The notes below the pieces were generated by a model that saw only the letters and a list, made by a program, of their open reading frames with translations, made no database searches and was not told where the DNA came from. Of a DNA stretch of 64,000 nucleotides, positions 18,434 through 27,559 are shown piece after piece. The DNA is taken from assembly GCF_900115845.1 (NCBI RefSeq), contig NZ_FOXX01000001.1:186001-250000 (forward strand), read 5' to 3'. Source of the DNA: Priestia endophytica DSM 13796 (lineage in GTDB: Bacteria; Bacillota; Bacilli; Bacillales; Bacillaceae_H). Position numbers and translations under genes: made by a program. Position 1 is the first letter of the stretch. Each line of letters opens with the position of its first letter.

Positions 18434-20098
18434 TTATTCCACGGCTACAATGTATTGATATACAGGCTGCTTTCCTTCATGAATTTCAAACTCTACATCT
18501 TCAAACTTTTCATCGATGTGCTGTTCAAGTTTAGCGATATCTTCCCCATTGGTTTCTTCACCGTAAAGAACCGTTAATATTTCATCATTTTCATCAATCA
18601 TTTTGGAAAGTAAAAGCTGAACAGCTTCGAGAGAGCTATGTGCTTTTGTTACAATTTTACCTTCGTGAATTCCGATGAAATCGTCTTTTTTAATCTCGAT
18701 GCCGTCAATTGTTGTATCACGAACCGCATATGTGACCTGTCCTGATTTTACATTTTCTAAAGCATTTGTCATCTCTTGTTTATTTTGAGCTAAATTACGC
18801 TCAGCATTAAAAGAGAGCAGTGCAGTCATTCCTTGTGGTACTGTTTTAGATGGAACAACAACGACATCCTTTCCTACGACATCTGCTGCTTGTTCAGCTG
18901 TCATTACAATATTGCTATTGTTTGGTAAAATAATGACTTTTTTAGCATTTGTATCTTCAATCGCTTTAACAAGATCTTCCGTACTTGGGTTCATTGTTTG
19001 CCCACCTTGAAGTACTACTGTTGCGCCAATGCTCTCTAGAAGAGCTGACACTCCTTGTCCCATTGCAACCGTTACAATGCCATACTCTTTTTGTTTCTTT
19101 GGTAAAGAAGGCTTTTCTGTTTTTTGAACAATCGTGCTGTGCTGTTCGCGCATATTCTCGATTTTTAGATTAATCAAGCTTCCATAGCGCTGTCCGTATG
19201 TAAGAACTTCACCAGGGTGTTCGGCGTGAATATGAACTTTCACAAGATCATCATCTGCTACAACAAGAAGAGAATCTCCAAATTCACTTAAATCGTTGCG
19301 AAATGCTTCTTCAGAGAATGGAAACGATGCTAGCTTATTATCATCAAATTTCACCATAAATTCTGTACAGTAGCCAAACTTAATGTCTTCCGTATTCATA
19401 TGTCCTTGTGCATTTTTATGGTGCTCAGCATTCACAAGTTCGTTCATAGATGGCTGAACTTCCGTCACATTTGGCAAGTTTTTTCCTTCAAGTGAAGCTA
19501 AAAATCCTTCATAAATAATAACAAGACCTTGTCCACCACTATCGACAACCCCTACTTCCTTCAGAATAGGAAGAAGATCCGGTGTTCGTTTTAAAGAAGC
19601 TTTTGCTTCTTCTAAAACAGCCTTCATTACAAGCGTTACATCTTTCTCCGTCTTTGCAATATTGAGCGCGTTTTCTGCTGATTCTTTTGCAACTGTTAAA
19701 ATTGTTCCTTCAATTGGTTTCATGACTGCCTTATAAGCTGTCTCAACCCCAGCTTGAAATGCAGCAGCAAATTCTTCGCTATCTACCACCGTTTTTCCTT
19801 CAATTGATTTTGCGAATCCTCTGAAAAGCTGAGATAAGATAACACCTGAATTCCCTCTTGCCCCCATCAATAAGCCACGAGCGAGAAGTTGTCCAACTTC
19901 GCCAATATTTTCAGTTTCTTTTGTACCAACTTCCTTAGCTCCTGAACTCATAGATAAGTTCATGTTTGTTCCTGTATCACCATCTGGCACAGGAAATACA
20001 TTCAGAGCATCCACAAACTCTACATTATTTTGTAAGTTTTGAGCACCGCTCTGAATCATCCTTGCAAAATGCTTTCCGTCTAACGTTGTTATTGACAC
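18434..20098 (-). CDS. fakA: Fatty acid kinase catalytic subunit FakA (YloV)
   Basis: FakA phosphorylates fatty acids held by a FakB (DegV-family) protein, feeding exogenous or released acids to PlsX/PlsY. The 554-residue protein has an N-terminal DhaL-type kinase domain with FPVPDGDTGTNM and GARGNSGVILSQL, then a middle and a C-terminal domain (ILPNNSNIVMTAEQAA). The start is a GTG after TTAGGAGGAAATGTT. It follows yloU by 16 bases, the conserved pair. Confidence 0.95.
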   Translation of the reverse strand: MSITTLDGKHFARMIQSGAQNLQNNVEFVDALNVFPVPDGDTGTNMNLSMSSGAKEVGTKETENIGEVGQLLARGLLMGARGNSGVILSQLFRGFAKSIEGKTVVDSEEFAAAFQAGVETAYKAVMKPIEGTILTVAKESAENALNIAKTEKDVTLVMKAVLEEAKASLKRTPDLLPILKEVGVVDSGGQGLVIIYEGFLASLEGKNLPNVTEVQPSMNELVNAEHHKNAQGHMNTEDIKFGYCTEFMVKFDDNKLASFPFSEEAFRNDLSEFGDSLLVVADDDLVKVHIHAEHPGEVLTYGQRYGSLINLKIENMREQHSTIVQKTEKPSLPKKQKEYGIVTVAMGQGVSALLESIGATVVLQGGQTMNPSTEDLVKAIEDTNAKKVIILPNNSNIVMTAEQAADVVGKDVVVVPSKTVPQGMTALLSFNAERNLAQNKQEMTNALENVKSGQVTYAVRDTTIDGIEIKKDDFIGIHEGKIVTKAHSSLEAVQLLLSKMIDENDEILTVLYGEETNGEDIAKLEQHIDEKFEDVEFEIHEGKQPVYQYIVAVE

Positions 20099-20114
20099 AA
20101 CATTTCCTCCTAAC

Positions 20115-20477
20115 TTACACGTTAACTACTCGAACGCCTTGAACATAAATATTAACAGACTCTACTGTTAAACCTACTGTTTGCTCTAGCGTATATTTCA
20201 CCTTTGTTTGAACATTATGAGCGATTTCAGAAATTTTAGTTCCATAGCTCACAATAATGTACATATCAATATGAATTTCATCTTCGAGCTGTCTTACAAC
20301 AACACCTCTTGTAAAGTTTTCTTTTCTTAAGATTTCGGAAATCCCGTCTTTGATTTGATTTTTAGATGCCATTCCAATAATACCGTAACAATCTACAGCA
20401 GCCCCACCAACAATTGTTGCGACAACATCTGTTGAAATATCAATTTGACCATACTGTGTTTTCATTTCAATGGACAT
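20115..20477 (-). CDS. yloU: Asp23/Gls24 family protein YloU
   Basis: A 120-residue Asp23-family protein (family motif GQIDISTDVVATIVGGAA, a central VVRQLEDEIHIDMYIIVSYG strand pair and the C-terminal VNIYVQGVRVV). Members are envelope-associated and of unclear biochemical role; YloU regularly precedes fakA, which suggests a link with lipid metabolism. It is transcribed divergently from rpmB. Confidence 0.93.
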   Translation of the reverse strand: MSIEMKTQYGQIDISTDVVATIVGGAAVDCYGIIGMASKNQIKDGISEILRKENFTRGVVVRQLEDEIHIDMYIIVSYGTKISEIAHNVQTKVKYTLEQTVGLTVESVNIYVQGVRVVNV

Positions 20478-20518
20478 AGTATTGGGTCTCCCTTCTTCCG
20501 TTAGATTAACGCTATTTT

Positions 20519-20548
20519 ACTATACATGAAGTTTTTTTGAAAGTTTAA
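20519..20548 (-). promoter_or_regulatory. Candidate promoter of yloU-fakA
   Basis: On the minus strand TTAAAC (20543-20548), 18 bases and TATAGT (20519-20524). The -35 is weak, the -10 is good. Confidence 0.45.
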
Positions 20549-20656
20549 CTCCTATTGTGTTATTAACCGCTTTCTTTATCATTTCGGCAACTTAGACTTA
20601 TTTCCTGTTTTTATAGACTGTCAAGGAAATTTTCTTGAAAGGTTAAGCGCGCACTA

Positions 20657-20685
20657 TTGCATTATAAAAGTACGTATGGTAAAGT
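20657..20685 (+). promoter_or_regulatory. Sigma-A promoter of rpmB
   Basis: TTGCAT (20657-20662), a 17-base spacer and TAAAGT (20680-20685), about 55 bases before the rpmB start. Confidence 0.7.
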
Positions 20686-20741
20686 AATATAGTATTTTTG
20701 ATAATTGTCAATGATGTTAGTTATGTAAGGAGGAACTCAAT

Positions 20742-20930
20742 ATGGCTCGTAAATGTGTAATCACTGGTCGTAAAACTCGTACAGGTAATGCACGTTCTCA
20801 CGCTATGAATGCTAATAAGCGTACTTGGGGTGCTAACCTTCAAAAAGTTCGCATTTTAGTTGACGGTAAACCAAAGCGTGTTTACGTTTCTGCTCGTGCT
20901 CTTAAATCTGGTAAAGTTGAGCGCGTTTAA
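20742..20930 (+). CDS. rpmB: 50S ribosomal protein L28
   Basis: L28 of 62 residues starts [20 protein letters not shown] and ends KSGKVERV, full length for Bacillus. The complete four-cysteine zinc ribbon is not present; only Cys5 remains. An AAGGAGGA ribosome binding site stands before the ATG. It is one of only two plus-strand genes here and ends at a terminator shared with spoVM. Confidence 0.98.
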   Translation: MARKCVITGRKTRTGNARSHAMNANKRTWGANLQKVRILVDGKPKRVYVSARALKSGKVERV

Positions 20931-20962
20931 TAAAAAAAGCACCATATAATGGTGCTTTTTTT
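20931..20962. terminator. Bidirectional terminator shared by rpmB and spoVM
   Basis: AGCACCAT/ATGGTGCT stem with a three-base loop, flanked by seven A on one side and seven T on the other, so it works for rpmB on the plus strand and for spoVM on the minus strand. Its edge touches the spoVM stop codon. Confidence 0.9.
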
Positions 20963-21044
20963 ATTCCCCTTTTTTCATCGAATTGAGCATCGCCTTCACA
21001 ATTCCTCCAAGAAACTTCGGAAGTTTGATTGTATAAAATTTCAT
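20961..21044 (-). CDS. spoVM: Stage V sporulation protein M (27-residue peptide)
   Basis: A 27-codon gene encoding MKFYTIKLPKFLGGIVKAML followed by NSMKKGE. This is the amphipathic SpoVM peptide that marks the curved outer forespore membrane and anchors the coat ATPase SpoIVA. Pro9, needed for curvature recognition in B. subtilis, is kept. It differs mainly at the C terminus, which is one residue longer. A strong AGGAGGGG ribosome binding site precedes the ATG. Position between rpmB and thiN is conserved. Confidence 0.96.
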   Translation of the reverse strand: MKFYTIKLPKFLGGIVKAMLNSMKKGE

Positions 21045-21097
21045 TTTTTCCCCTCCTACTCGTCACCGCGAGACGAAATAAGATTCAACAACCGTAT

Positions 21098-21126
21098 ATT
21101 CTATTCATTATGAGCTTTATTATGAC
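21098..21126 (-). promoter_or_regulatory. Candidate sigma-E promoter of spoVM
   Basis: The minus strand has GTCATAAT (21119-21126) and AATAGAAT (21098-21105) 13 bases apart, close to the sigma-E pattern KMATATT / CATACAMT. spoVM is known to be transcribed by sigma-E in the mother cell, so the match is expected there. Confidence 0.5.
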
Positions 21127-21140
21127 ACTAGCTAAGCAAC

Positions 21141-21773
21141 TTAATCATTGCTTCTTATCATCATTAATATGCCCTTTGTAAACGAAAAAGTACCGTTTTG
21201 TTGAATAAGTTCGTTGCTAATACAAAGCGTCGAACCAACGGGAACACATCTTTTATGTAATGGATACTTAAAACCCTTTAATGTCAGGTTTTCAACCTCA
21301 AGGGAAAAAGGGACAAAGGAAATATATTTATAGAGGGAATGAGCTTTAATGTTATATGTTCCTTCCTTATACATTGTTAAAGTATTTTGTTTATCAATAA
21401 GACGAACACGCACATTCTTCTGAAGAGCTTTATAAATAAGACTAATCCCCCCAAACATATGATCAAGACGACCACCTGTTGCCCCGTATATATCAATTTC
21501 TTCAATCTCTTGGTTAAGGGCCCAGTTTACCGCAATTTCTAAATCTGTTTCATCTTTTTCAGCTGGATACACTTTCAATTCAGGAAAAACATCTTGAATA
21601 TGTTTAAGCTCCAGCTCTGTTAATGAATCAAAATCCCCGAATGCTTGGATAGGCATGATGCCTTGCTCCATCAATGTATATACACCGCGGTCAACACCAA
21701 TCCATTTTGTTTCACCATCTTGAAGGGGCGGTATTGTTGACTGTGGAGCTCCTGCTAATATATTAATTTTCAT
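21141..21773 (-). CDS. thiN: Thiamine pyrophosphokinase
   Basis: ThiN transfers pyrophosphate from ATP to thiamine. The 210 residues carry IGVDRGVYTLMEQGIMP, FGDFDSL and EKDETDLEIAV, the catalytic acidic motifs, then YGATGGRLDHMFGG. The longest frame starts at 21872 inside rpe; AAAGGGGAGTCAAT precedes the ATG at 21773, which fits the family N terminus MKINILAGAP. A terminator separates it from rpe. Confidence 0.95.
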   Translation of the reverse strand: MKINILAGAPQSTIPPLQDGETKWIGVDRGVYTLMEQGIMPIQAFGDFDSLTELELKHIQDVFPELKVYPAEKDETDLEIAVNWALNQEIEEIDIYGATGGRLDHMFGGISLIYKALQKNVRVRLIDKQNTLTMYKEGTYNIKAHSLYKYISFVPFSLEVENLTLKGFKYPLHKRCVPVGSTLCISNELIQQNGTFSFTKGILMMIRSND

Positions 21774-21799
21774 ATTGACTCCCCTTTCTTTATAAAAAA

Positions 21800-21821
21800 A
21801 GACCAAACAAAAGTTTGATCT
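21800..21821 (-). terminator. Terminator between rpe and thiN
   Basis: AGATCAAAC/GTTTGGTCT stem followed by a run of seven T on the minus strand, right after the rpe stop. Read-through or an unseen promoter must serve thiN, whose ribosome binding site starts within 20 bases. Confidence 0.8.
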
Positions 21822-21822
21822 T

Positions 21823-22470
21823 TTAGTAACTCTCCCGAAGGGCATTGATAGCTCCTGCACGATCTTCTTCATTATAAATCGCAGAACCAGCTACAAGAAC
21901 ATTTGCTCCTGCTTCTCTACAAAGCTTTGCAGTTTGTGTATTTACTCCACCATCAACTTCAATTTCAATATCTAAACCGCGAATTTCAATCAGTTGGGCA
22001 ATCTGCTCAATTTTCGGAAGAACGCTCTTAATGAATGTTTGACCCCCAAATCCAGGATTCACCGTCATTAAAAGAACAAGATCAATTTCTTCAAGAATAT
22101 GCTTAATAGAATCAATTGGTGTTGCAGGATTTAGTACAACACCAGCTTTTACTCCTTGTTCTTTAATAAGGCTAATTGTACGATGCAAGTGTGGACATGC
22201 TTCTACATGAACAGAAATAATGTCAGCACCGGCTCTTGCAAAGGCAGGAATGTACTGATCTGGATTTTCAATCATTAAATGAACATCAAGCGGCAAGCTT
22301 GTAATTGGACGAATTGCTTCAACAACAAGCGGGCCAATCGTAATATTAGGAACGAATTTCCCGTCCATAACGTCAACATGGATATAGTCAGCTCCCGCTG
22401 TTTCCACTTCTTTAATTTCTTTTCCTAGCTCACTAAAATTAGCAGATAAAATAGAAGGTGCAATTTTCAT
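21823..22470 (-). CDS. rpe: Ribulose-phosphate 3-epimerase
   Basis: Rpe interconverts ribulose 5-phosphate and xylulose 5-phosphate in the pentose phosphate pathway. The 215-residue TIM barrel starts MKIAPSILSANF and has HVDVMDGKFVPN, DVHLMIENP, MTVNPGFGGQ and EVDGGVN, which hold the metal and substrate ligands. The upstream extension overlaps rsgA and was rejected. It starts four bases after the rsgA stop. Confidence 0.97.
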   Translation of the reverse strand: MKIAPSILSANFSELGKEIKEVETAGADYIHVDVMDGKFVPNITIGPLVVEAIRPITSLPLDVHLMIENPDQYIPAFARAGADIISVHVEACPHLHRTISLIKEQGVKAGVVLNPATPIDSIKHILEEIDLVLLMTVNPGFGGQTFIKSVLPKIEQIAQLIEIRGLDIEIEVDGGVNTQTAKLCREAGANVLVAGSAIYNEEDRAGAINALRESY

Positions 22471-22474
22471 TATT

Positions 22475-23356
22475 CTAATACCTCGGCTTTCTCTGTTTAA
22501 TTTCATCTAAAAAGCTTAAATAGTGGTCGTAGCGATAAGACGGAATTTCTCCGTTTTCTACCGCTTCCTTAACGGCACACTTTGGTTCTTTCACATGCAA
22601 GCAACCTCTAAACTTACATCCTTCGCTCACCCGAACCATTTCAGGGAAGCAATATGGCAATTCCTCTGCTTCAAGCTCTGTAAATTCAAGAGAGCTAAAA
22701 CCAGGTGTATCCGCCACAAATCCTCCTCCAATAGATAAGAGTTCAACATGTCTTGTTGTATGTTTTCCACGCCCAAGCGATGTTGAAATGTCATCTGTTT
22801 TTAAGGAAAGGCTCGGATCTAACACATTTAATAAAGAAGATTTACCAACACCAGACTGTCCTGCTACAACCGTTACTTTATCTTTTAAATATGGAAGAAG
22901 CATCTGAACACTATTTTCATCTAATGTTGATGTCAAAAGAACTTCATATCCCATTTCACGGTAATCTGAAACAAAAACGTCAAGCTCTTTTTTCTGCTCT
23001 TCTAAAAGCAAATCAAGTTTTGTAATACAGATAATGGGCTCAATGTCATGTGACTCAACAAGCACTAAAAAACGATCAAGCAATGTAGTACTAAACGTTG
23101 GCTCAACAGCTGAAAAGACTAGAATAGCTTGATCAACATTAGCAATAGGAGGGCGAACAAGTGAGTTCTTGCGATCCTCTATCCCTAGCACATATCCTTC
23201 TTTATCATTTTCAGCTTGAAACGTTACCTCATCTCCAACAAGAGGAGTTACTTTTTGTTTACGAAATACCCCTCTCCCTCGACACTGAATCGTTTCATCC
23301 CCACTTAAAACGTAGTAAAACCCGCTAAGTGCTTTAATAATTTTGCCTTCTGGCAT
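22475..23356 (-). CDS. rsgA: Small ribosomal subunit biogenesis GTPase RsgA (CpgA)
   Basis: RsgA checks late 30S assembly. The 293 residues have an OB domain, a circularly permuted GTPase (TKLDLL before GQSGVGKSSLLN, then DTPGFSSLEF) and a zinc motif near the C terminus (CKFRGCLHVKEPKC). It follows prkC by 15 bases; in B. subtilis the protein is a PrkC substrate, and the order prpC-prkC-rsgA is preserved. Confidence 0.96.
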   Translation of the reverse strand: MPEGKIIKALSGFYYVLSGDETIQCRGRGVFRKQKVTPLVGDEVTFQAENDKEGYVLGIEDRKNSLVRPPIANVDQAILVFSAVEPTFSTTLLDRFLVLVESHDIEPIICITKLDLLLEEQKKELDVFVSDYREMGYEVLLTSTLDENSVQMLLPYLKDKVTVVAGQSGVGKSSLLNVLDPSLSLKTDDISTSLGRGKHTTRHVELLSIGGGFVADTPGFSSLEFTELEAEELPYCFPEMVRVSEGCKFRGCLHVKEPKCAVKEAVENGEIPSYRYDHYLSFLDEIKQRKPRY

Positions 23357-23371
23357 AACGTCACTCCTTGT

Positions 23372-25372
23372 TTATTCATCATCTTCGTAAGGAACTGTCT
23401 CCTCTTGAAGAACTTTATCGTCTCTCACAATTTTATAGCTTGCTGTCTCACCCTGTTTCACTGTAAAGGTATACGTTTTAACTGTATCCTCTGTGATTGT
23501 GAATGATTCGAATGGAACGTTGCTATCATGATTTGCATCATCAATATATACATCCACTTTTTGTGGCAGTTGTTGAAGGTTTGGATTCACTTCATTTTCT
23601 GGTTCAGGTTCAGAAGGTTCATAAGGAATCGTAACCTCCACCGTATGTTCCCTTGGAGGTTTAGGCTCTTCTCCTTTAGAAACGACGATATTAATCGTTG
23701 TTCCTTGCTCAACTTGAGTACCAGGAGTTGGTGTTTGAGACACAACAAGTCCTTTTGCCGTTTCGTCTGAATACTCTTCTTTGGTGGATACTTTTAATCC
23801 ATTTGATGTAGCAAAGTCACGCACGCTCTTTTCCTGCCATCCTTCGTAGTTTTGTAAAACAATAGCAGGAGGTCCGCTGCTCACTTTTAAGTTCACTTCA
23901 GTATCTTCCGCAATAACCTCATCGTTTTCATCTGGATCGTGTTCAATAACGGTACCTTTTGGTTCTTCACTTTCTTCTTCTTCAACATTAATATTTTTAA
24001 ATCCACGCTGCTCTAATAGTTTTTTTACTTCATCAATGTTTCGTCCTGTATAGTCATCAAAGACTGTTTTTTTCTTTCCAGAACTTTGATACAAAGTGAT
24101 TTGGTCACCTTCTTTGACAGTGGTGCCTTCCTTTGGGTCTGTACGAATAATTTTTCCTTCTTCAATTGTTTCACTTGATTGAGCAATTGGAGAACTTACG
24201 TCAAAGCCTTTTGAAATAAGAAGCTTTAACGCTTCTTCATATTCTTTCCCCGCAACTTCAGGAATCTTAACATCTTTTGGAGCAAAAAATGATGGAACAA
24301 GCGTTATTGCAGCAATTCCTGCTCCAGCTAGAAAAAGCAGCGTTAAAAATGTAATAAGAAAGATTTTACCCTTTCGCTTTTTAGGTTTCTTCTTGTCCTG
24401 GGGAACGTTTTCAGTCGGCGCTTGTGTGCTTTCTTTGTGATGAACAAGCGTATGCTCATCCTCTTCTATATCATCTTCTTTGATGATTGGAATGGCTTTT
24501 GTAACTTCTTCATCATCTGGAACTTGAAATTTTTCTTCGTTGAGCTTGTCTGGATTTAATGCAACAGACAGAGCATATTCCATTTCCTCTACAGAATCAT
24601 AGCGATAAAAAGGATCTTTGGCTGTTGCCTTTAACACAATATTTTCAACACTCTGCGGGATATAAGGATTCCATCGCTTAGGTGATGGCGTATTTGTTTG
24701 TAAATGTTTCAGCGCAACGGAAACAGCAGATTCCCCTGAAAAAGGAACCCTTCCTGTCAAAAGCTCAAAAAGTAAAATACCGAGTGAATATATATCTGAT
24801 TTCTTAGTAGCAAGTCCCCCTCTTGCTTGTTCTGGAGACAAGTAATGAACAGTGCCTAGTACAGAATTTGTTTGAGTAATCGTTGTTGATGAACTAAGTG
24901 CAAGCGCAATTCCAAAATCCGTTACTTTCACACGATCATCGTGATCAATTAAAATATTTTGAGGTTTTAAGTCTCTATGTATAATGCCGAATTCATGAGC
25001 GTGAGCAATAGCAGATGTAATTTGCTTCATAATATCAAGAGCTTTTTCAATATGAAGTGGACTATGTTCCCCAATATATTCTTTTAATGTTTGACCTGGT
25101 ACATATTCCATGACAATGTAATAAATTTCGTCTTCTTCGTCAACATCATAAATACTTACGATATTTGGATGATCTATGCTTGCTGCTGACTGGGCTTCTC
25201 GATGAAAGCGTTTAATGAATGATTCATCGTTTGCATAGTCAAAGCGCAGCACTTTAATCGCGACATCTCTTTCTAAGATGACGTCGCGCGCTAAATAAAC
25301 ATTAGCCATCCCGCCCCCGCCAATAGGGTTTAGGATTTTGTATCGCCCGCCTAATCTTCTACCTATAAGCAT
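23372..25372 (-). CDS. prkC: PASTA-domain serine/threonine kinase PrkC
   Basis: PrkC senses muropeptides and phosphorylates translation and cell-wall proteins. The 666 residues contain a kinase domain (glycine loop 18-25, Lys40, HRDLKPQN at 132-139, DFG 152-154), a juxtamembrane basic stretch, one membrane segment at about 337-360, three extracellular PASTA repeats (about 366-570) and a beta-rich C-terminal domain. The start MLIGRR at 25372 matches relatives; a GTG three codons earlier overlaps the prpC stop. Confidence 0.96.
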   Translation of the reverse strand: MLIGRRLGGRYKILNPIGGGGMANVYLARDVILERDVAIKVLRFDYANDESFIKRFHREAQSAASIDHPNIVSIYDVDEEDEIYYIVMEYVPGQTLKEYIGEHSPLHIEKALDIMKQITSAIAHAHEFGIIHRDLKPQNILIDHDDRVKVTDFGIALALSSSTTITQTNSVLGTVHYLSPEQARGGLATKKSDIYSLGILLFELLTGRVPFSGESAVSVALKHLQTNTPSPKRWNPYIPQSVENIVLKATAKDPFYRYDSVEEMEYALSVALNPDKLNEEKFQVPDDEEVTKAIPIIKEDDIEEDEHTLVHHKESTQAPTENVPQDKKKPKKRKGKIFLITFLTLLFLAGAGIAAITLVPSFFAPKDVKIPEVAGKEYEEALKLLISKGFDVSSPIAQSSETIEEGKIIRTDPKEGTTVKEGDQITLYQSSGKKKTVFDDYTGRNIDEVKKLLEQRGFKNINVEEEESEEPKGTVIEHDPDENDEVIAEDTEVNLKVSSGPPAIVLQNYEGWQEKSVRDFATSNGLKVSTKEEYSDETAKGLVVSQTPTPGTQVEQGTTINIVVSKGEEPKPPREHTVEVTIPYEPSEPEPENEVNPNLQQLPQKVDVYIDDANHDSNVPFESFTITEDTVKTYTFTVKQGETASYKIVRDDKVLQEETVPYEDDE

Positions 25373-25377
25373 TGGAA

Positions 25378-26121
25378 TCACTCGCTTTCATGCTCAAACT
25401 CTACAATGATCAGCGTAATGTTATCTTCTCCACCTAATTCATTTGCTATATCAACAAGAGATTTTGCTTTAGCTTCAATGCTTGTTTCATTCGTAAGAAC
25501 CTCTTTTAGCTGCTCATCTGATAGTTTATTTGATAATCCATCAGAACATAAAAGTAAAAAATCTCCCTTTTCTACTTCAACAGTTTTAACATCTATTTCA
25601 ATATTTTTCTCAGTACCTAAAGCTCTGAGGAGAATGTTTTTTCTTGGATGATGCTCAGCATCTTCCTTTGAAATCTGACCGTTGCGAACAAGCTCGTTGA
25701 CAAGAGAATGATCTTCTGTAAGTTGTGAAAAACCGCTTTCGTTTAAAAGATAGCATCGACTGTCTCCAACATGAGCGACTGTACAAAAAGAAGATGTGCA
25801 AAGTGCCCCAACAAAAGTGGTTCCCATTCCTTTACACTCTTCATGATTTTCGGCATATAGAAGAAGCTGTTTGTTGACTTTATGTATTGTATCTAAGAAC
25901 CATTGTTCAGCTTCTGCTGGTGAATGAAAAGGTGCTTTATCTTCCCAAAAAGTATGGAGCTGTTCAACTGTCATTGAACTAGCAATGTCGCCTGCACGAT
26001 GGCCTCCCATTCCGTCGGCAATCACCGCAATTTTCTCTCCATGCTTATTTTCAAAAACGCCTCCAGAATCTTCGTTATGAAGACGAACTTTACCTTGGTC
26101 TGTTAAATAAACGGCTCCCAT
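25378..26121 (-). CDS. prpC: PP2C-type protein phosphatase PrpC
   Basis: PrpC removes phosphates from PrkC and its targets. The 247 residues show the PP2C metal motifs EDSGGVF, VIADGMGGHRAGDIAS, AHVGDSRCYLL, LLCSDGLSNKL and GGEDNITLI. The end lies against prkC. In B. subtilis rlmN lies just upstream; here a palindrome stands there instead. Confidence 0.97.
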   Translation of the reverse strand: MGAVYLTDQGKVRLHNEDSGGVFENKHGEKIAVIADGMGGHRAGDIASSMTVEQLHTFWEDKAPFHSPAEAEQWFLDTIHKVNKQLLLYAENHEECKGMGTTFVGALCTSSFCTVAHVGDSRCYLLNESGFSQLTEDHSLVNELVRNGQISKEDAEHHPRKNILLRALGTEKNIEIDVKTVEVEKGDFLLLCSDGLSNKLSDEQLKEVLTNETSIEAKAKSLVDIANELGGEDNITLIIVEFEHESE

Positions 26122-26155
26122 AGTTCCACCTCAGTTCATTTTCATAGCTCTTGAT

Positions 26156-26196
26156 GATTTTCTAAAAAAGGAATCTACCTCCTTTTTTAGAAAATC
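26156..26196 (-). terminator. Long AT-rich palindrome after rsmB
   Basis: A 41-base inverted repeat with 17-base arms (GATTTTCTAAAAAAGGA / TTCCTTTTTTAGAAAATC) lies between rsmB and prpC. The T run inside the second arm makes a terminator plausible on either strand. The loop side contains AAGGAGGT on the minus strand, a perfect ribosome binding site sequence without a following gene. Confidence 0.65.
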
Positions 26197-26218
26197 ATTT
26201 TATGCTACTTCCCATATT

Positions 26219-27559
26219 TTACACTTTCTTGCGAAAACAAGCTATATAAAACCCATCTGTGCCAAAATCACTCGGCAAAATTTGCAGTGTTCCATTTTCT
26301 ATTTTACCAGCTACTTTAGCAGGCATTCTATCTTTAAACTGCGGATGAAGCTCAAAATCTTCATGAGCCTCTAAAAACGCTTGAACAACATCCCCATTTT
26401 CCTCACGATCAATTGTACATGTGCTGTATACTAAAACACCGTCTTTCTTCAAAAGTGGAGCAACAGCTGATAAAATTTCAAGCTGAATATGCTGTAATTT
26501 CATTACATCTTCTTCTGTTTTAGTATATTTGATGTCCGGCTTTCTTCTAATAACACCGAAGCCAGAACAAGGTGCATCAACAAGAATACGATTAAAACTC
26601 TCTCTTTCAAATAAGCCCCCCGCTTTTCTTGCATCACATACTTTTGCATCCACATTTTCTAAGCGAAGACGCTCTGCCTGTCCTTCAATAAGCAGTGCTT
26701 TATGATTATGAATATCAAGAGCCGTCACTTTGCCGTTTTGAATCATTTGAGCAATGTGCGTAGTTTTTCCACCTGGTGCTGCACAGCTATCTAAAATATG
26801 ATCACCATCTTGTGGATCTAGAGCATGTGCAACAAGCATTGAACTTTCATCTTGCACAGTAAACAGGCCGTCCTTGAAAGCTTGAGTATTTGCAGCATTT
26901 CCTTTTTTCACTTCTGCTGCTTCGGCAAGCAAATCAGATTTTTCAGCTTCAATACCTTGCTCTTTTAAACGCACAAGCACTTCATCACGCTTATAGTATT
27001 TTGTATTTACACGAATCGTTTGTTTTGGAGGCTGTAGGTTTGCTTCACAAATGGCTTTTGCTTTATCAAAACCAAACTGATCGCTCCATCTTTTCACAAG
27101 CCATTTTGGATGACTTGTTTCAGTAGCAAGTCTGTCCAACTTATGATCAATCTCTTCAGTTGATGCTAAACCTTCACGCTGAAGGTTACGAAGCACGGCA
27201 TTTACCATTGAAGAAATACCGCGATGACCGCGTTTTTTGGCAATTTCAACTGCTTCATGAATAATAGCATGTGACGGAATACGATCAAGATAGATCATTT
27301 GGTAAGCCGATAAACGAAGCAATACAATAACCCATGTTTGCATTTTTTTCGGTTTTTTTAGAAATGGTGCTAGATAATAGTCAATTGTCAACTTGCGTTG
27401 CACTGTTCCATATACAATCTCAGTTAAAAGACCTGCATCAAGATTTGAAAGCTTATGATGTTTAATTTGATGATTTAAAGTTAAGTTGCTGTACGCTTGA
27501 TTTTGTTCAATTGCAATTAACACGTCAAGCGCAATTTTTCTCACGTTGTAGTTACTCAT
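26219..27559 (-). CDS. rsmB: 16S rRNA (cytosine967-C5)-methyltransferase RsmB
   Basis: The 446-residue protein has an N-terminal NusB-like RNA-binding domain (about 1-130) and a methyltransferase domain with the SAM motif [14 protein letters not shown], the DAPCSGFG motif and the second catalytic cysteine in YSTCTID. It overlaps fmt by 8 bases, so translation is coupled. Confidence 0.97.
   Translation of the reverse strand: MSNYNVRKIALDVLIAIEQNQAYSNLTLNHQIKHHKLSNLDAGLLTEIVYGTVQRKLTIDYYLAPFLKKPKKMQTWVIVLLRLSAYQMIYLDRIPSHAIIHEAVEIAKKRGHRGISSMVNAVLRNLQREGLASTEEIDHKLDRLATETSHPKWLVKRWSDQFGFDKAKAICEANLQPPKQTIRVNTKYYKRDEVLVRLKEQGIEAEKSDLLAEAAEVKKGNAANTQAFKDGLFTVQDESSMLVAHALDPQDGDHILDSCAAPGGKTTHIAQMIQNGKVTALDIHNHKALLIEGQAERLRLENVDAKVCDARKAGGLFERESFNRILVDAPCSGFGVIRRKPDIKYTKTEEDVMKLQHIQLEILSAVAPLLKKDGVLVYSTCTIDREENGDVVQAFLEAHEDFELHPQFKDRMPAKVAGKIENGTLQILPSDFGTDGFYIACFRKKV

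Noticed and set aside
26156-26196. Possible remnant of rlmN after the AAGGAGGT sequence
   Set aside because: The following ten codons before a stop show no resemblance to the RlmN N terminus; called a palindrome only.
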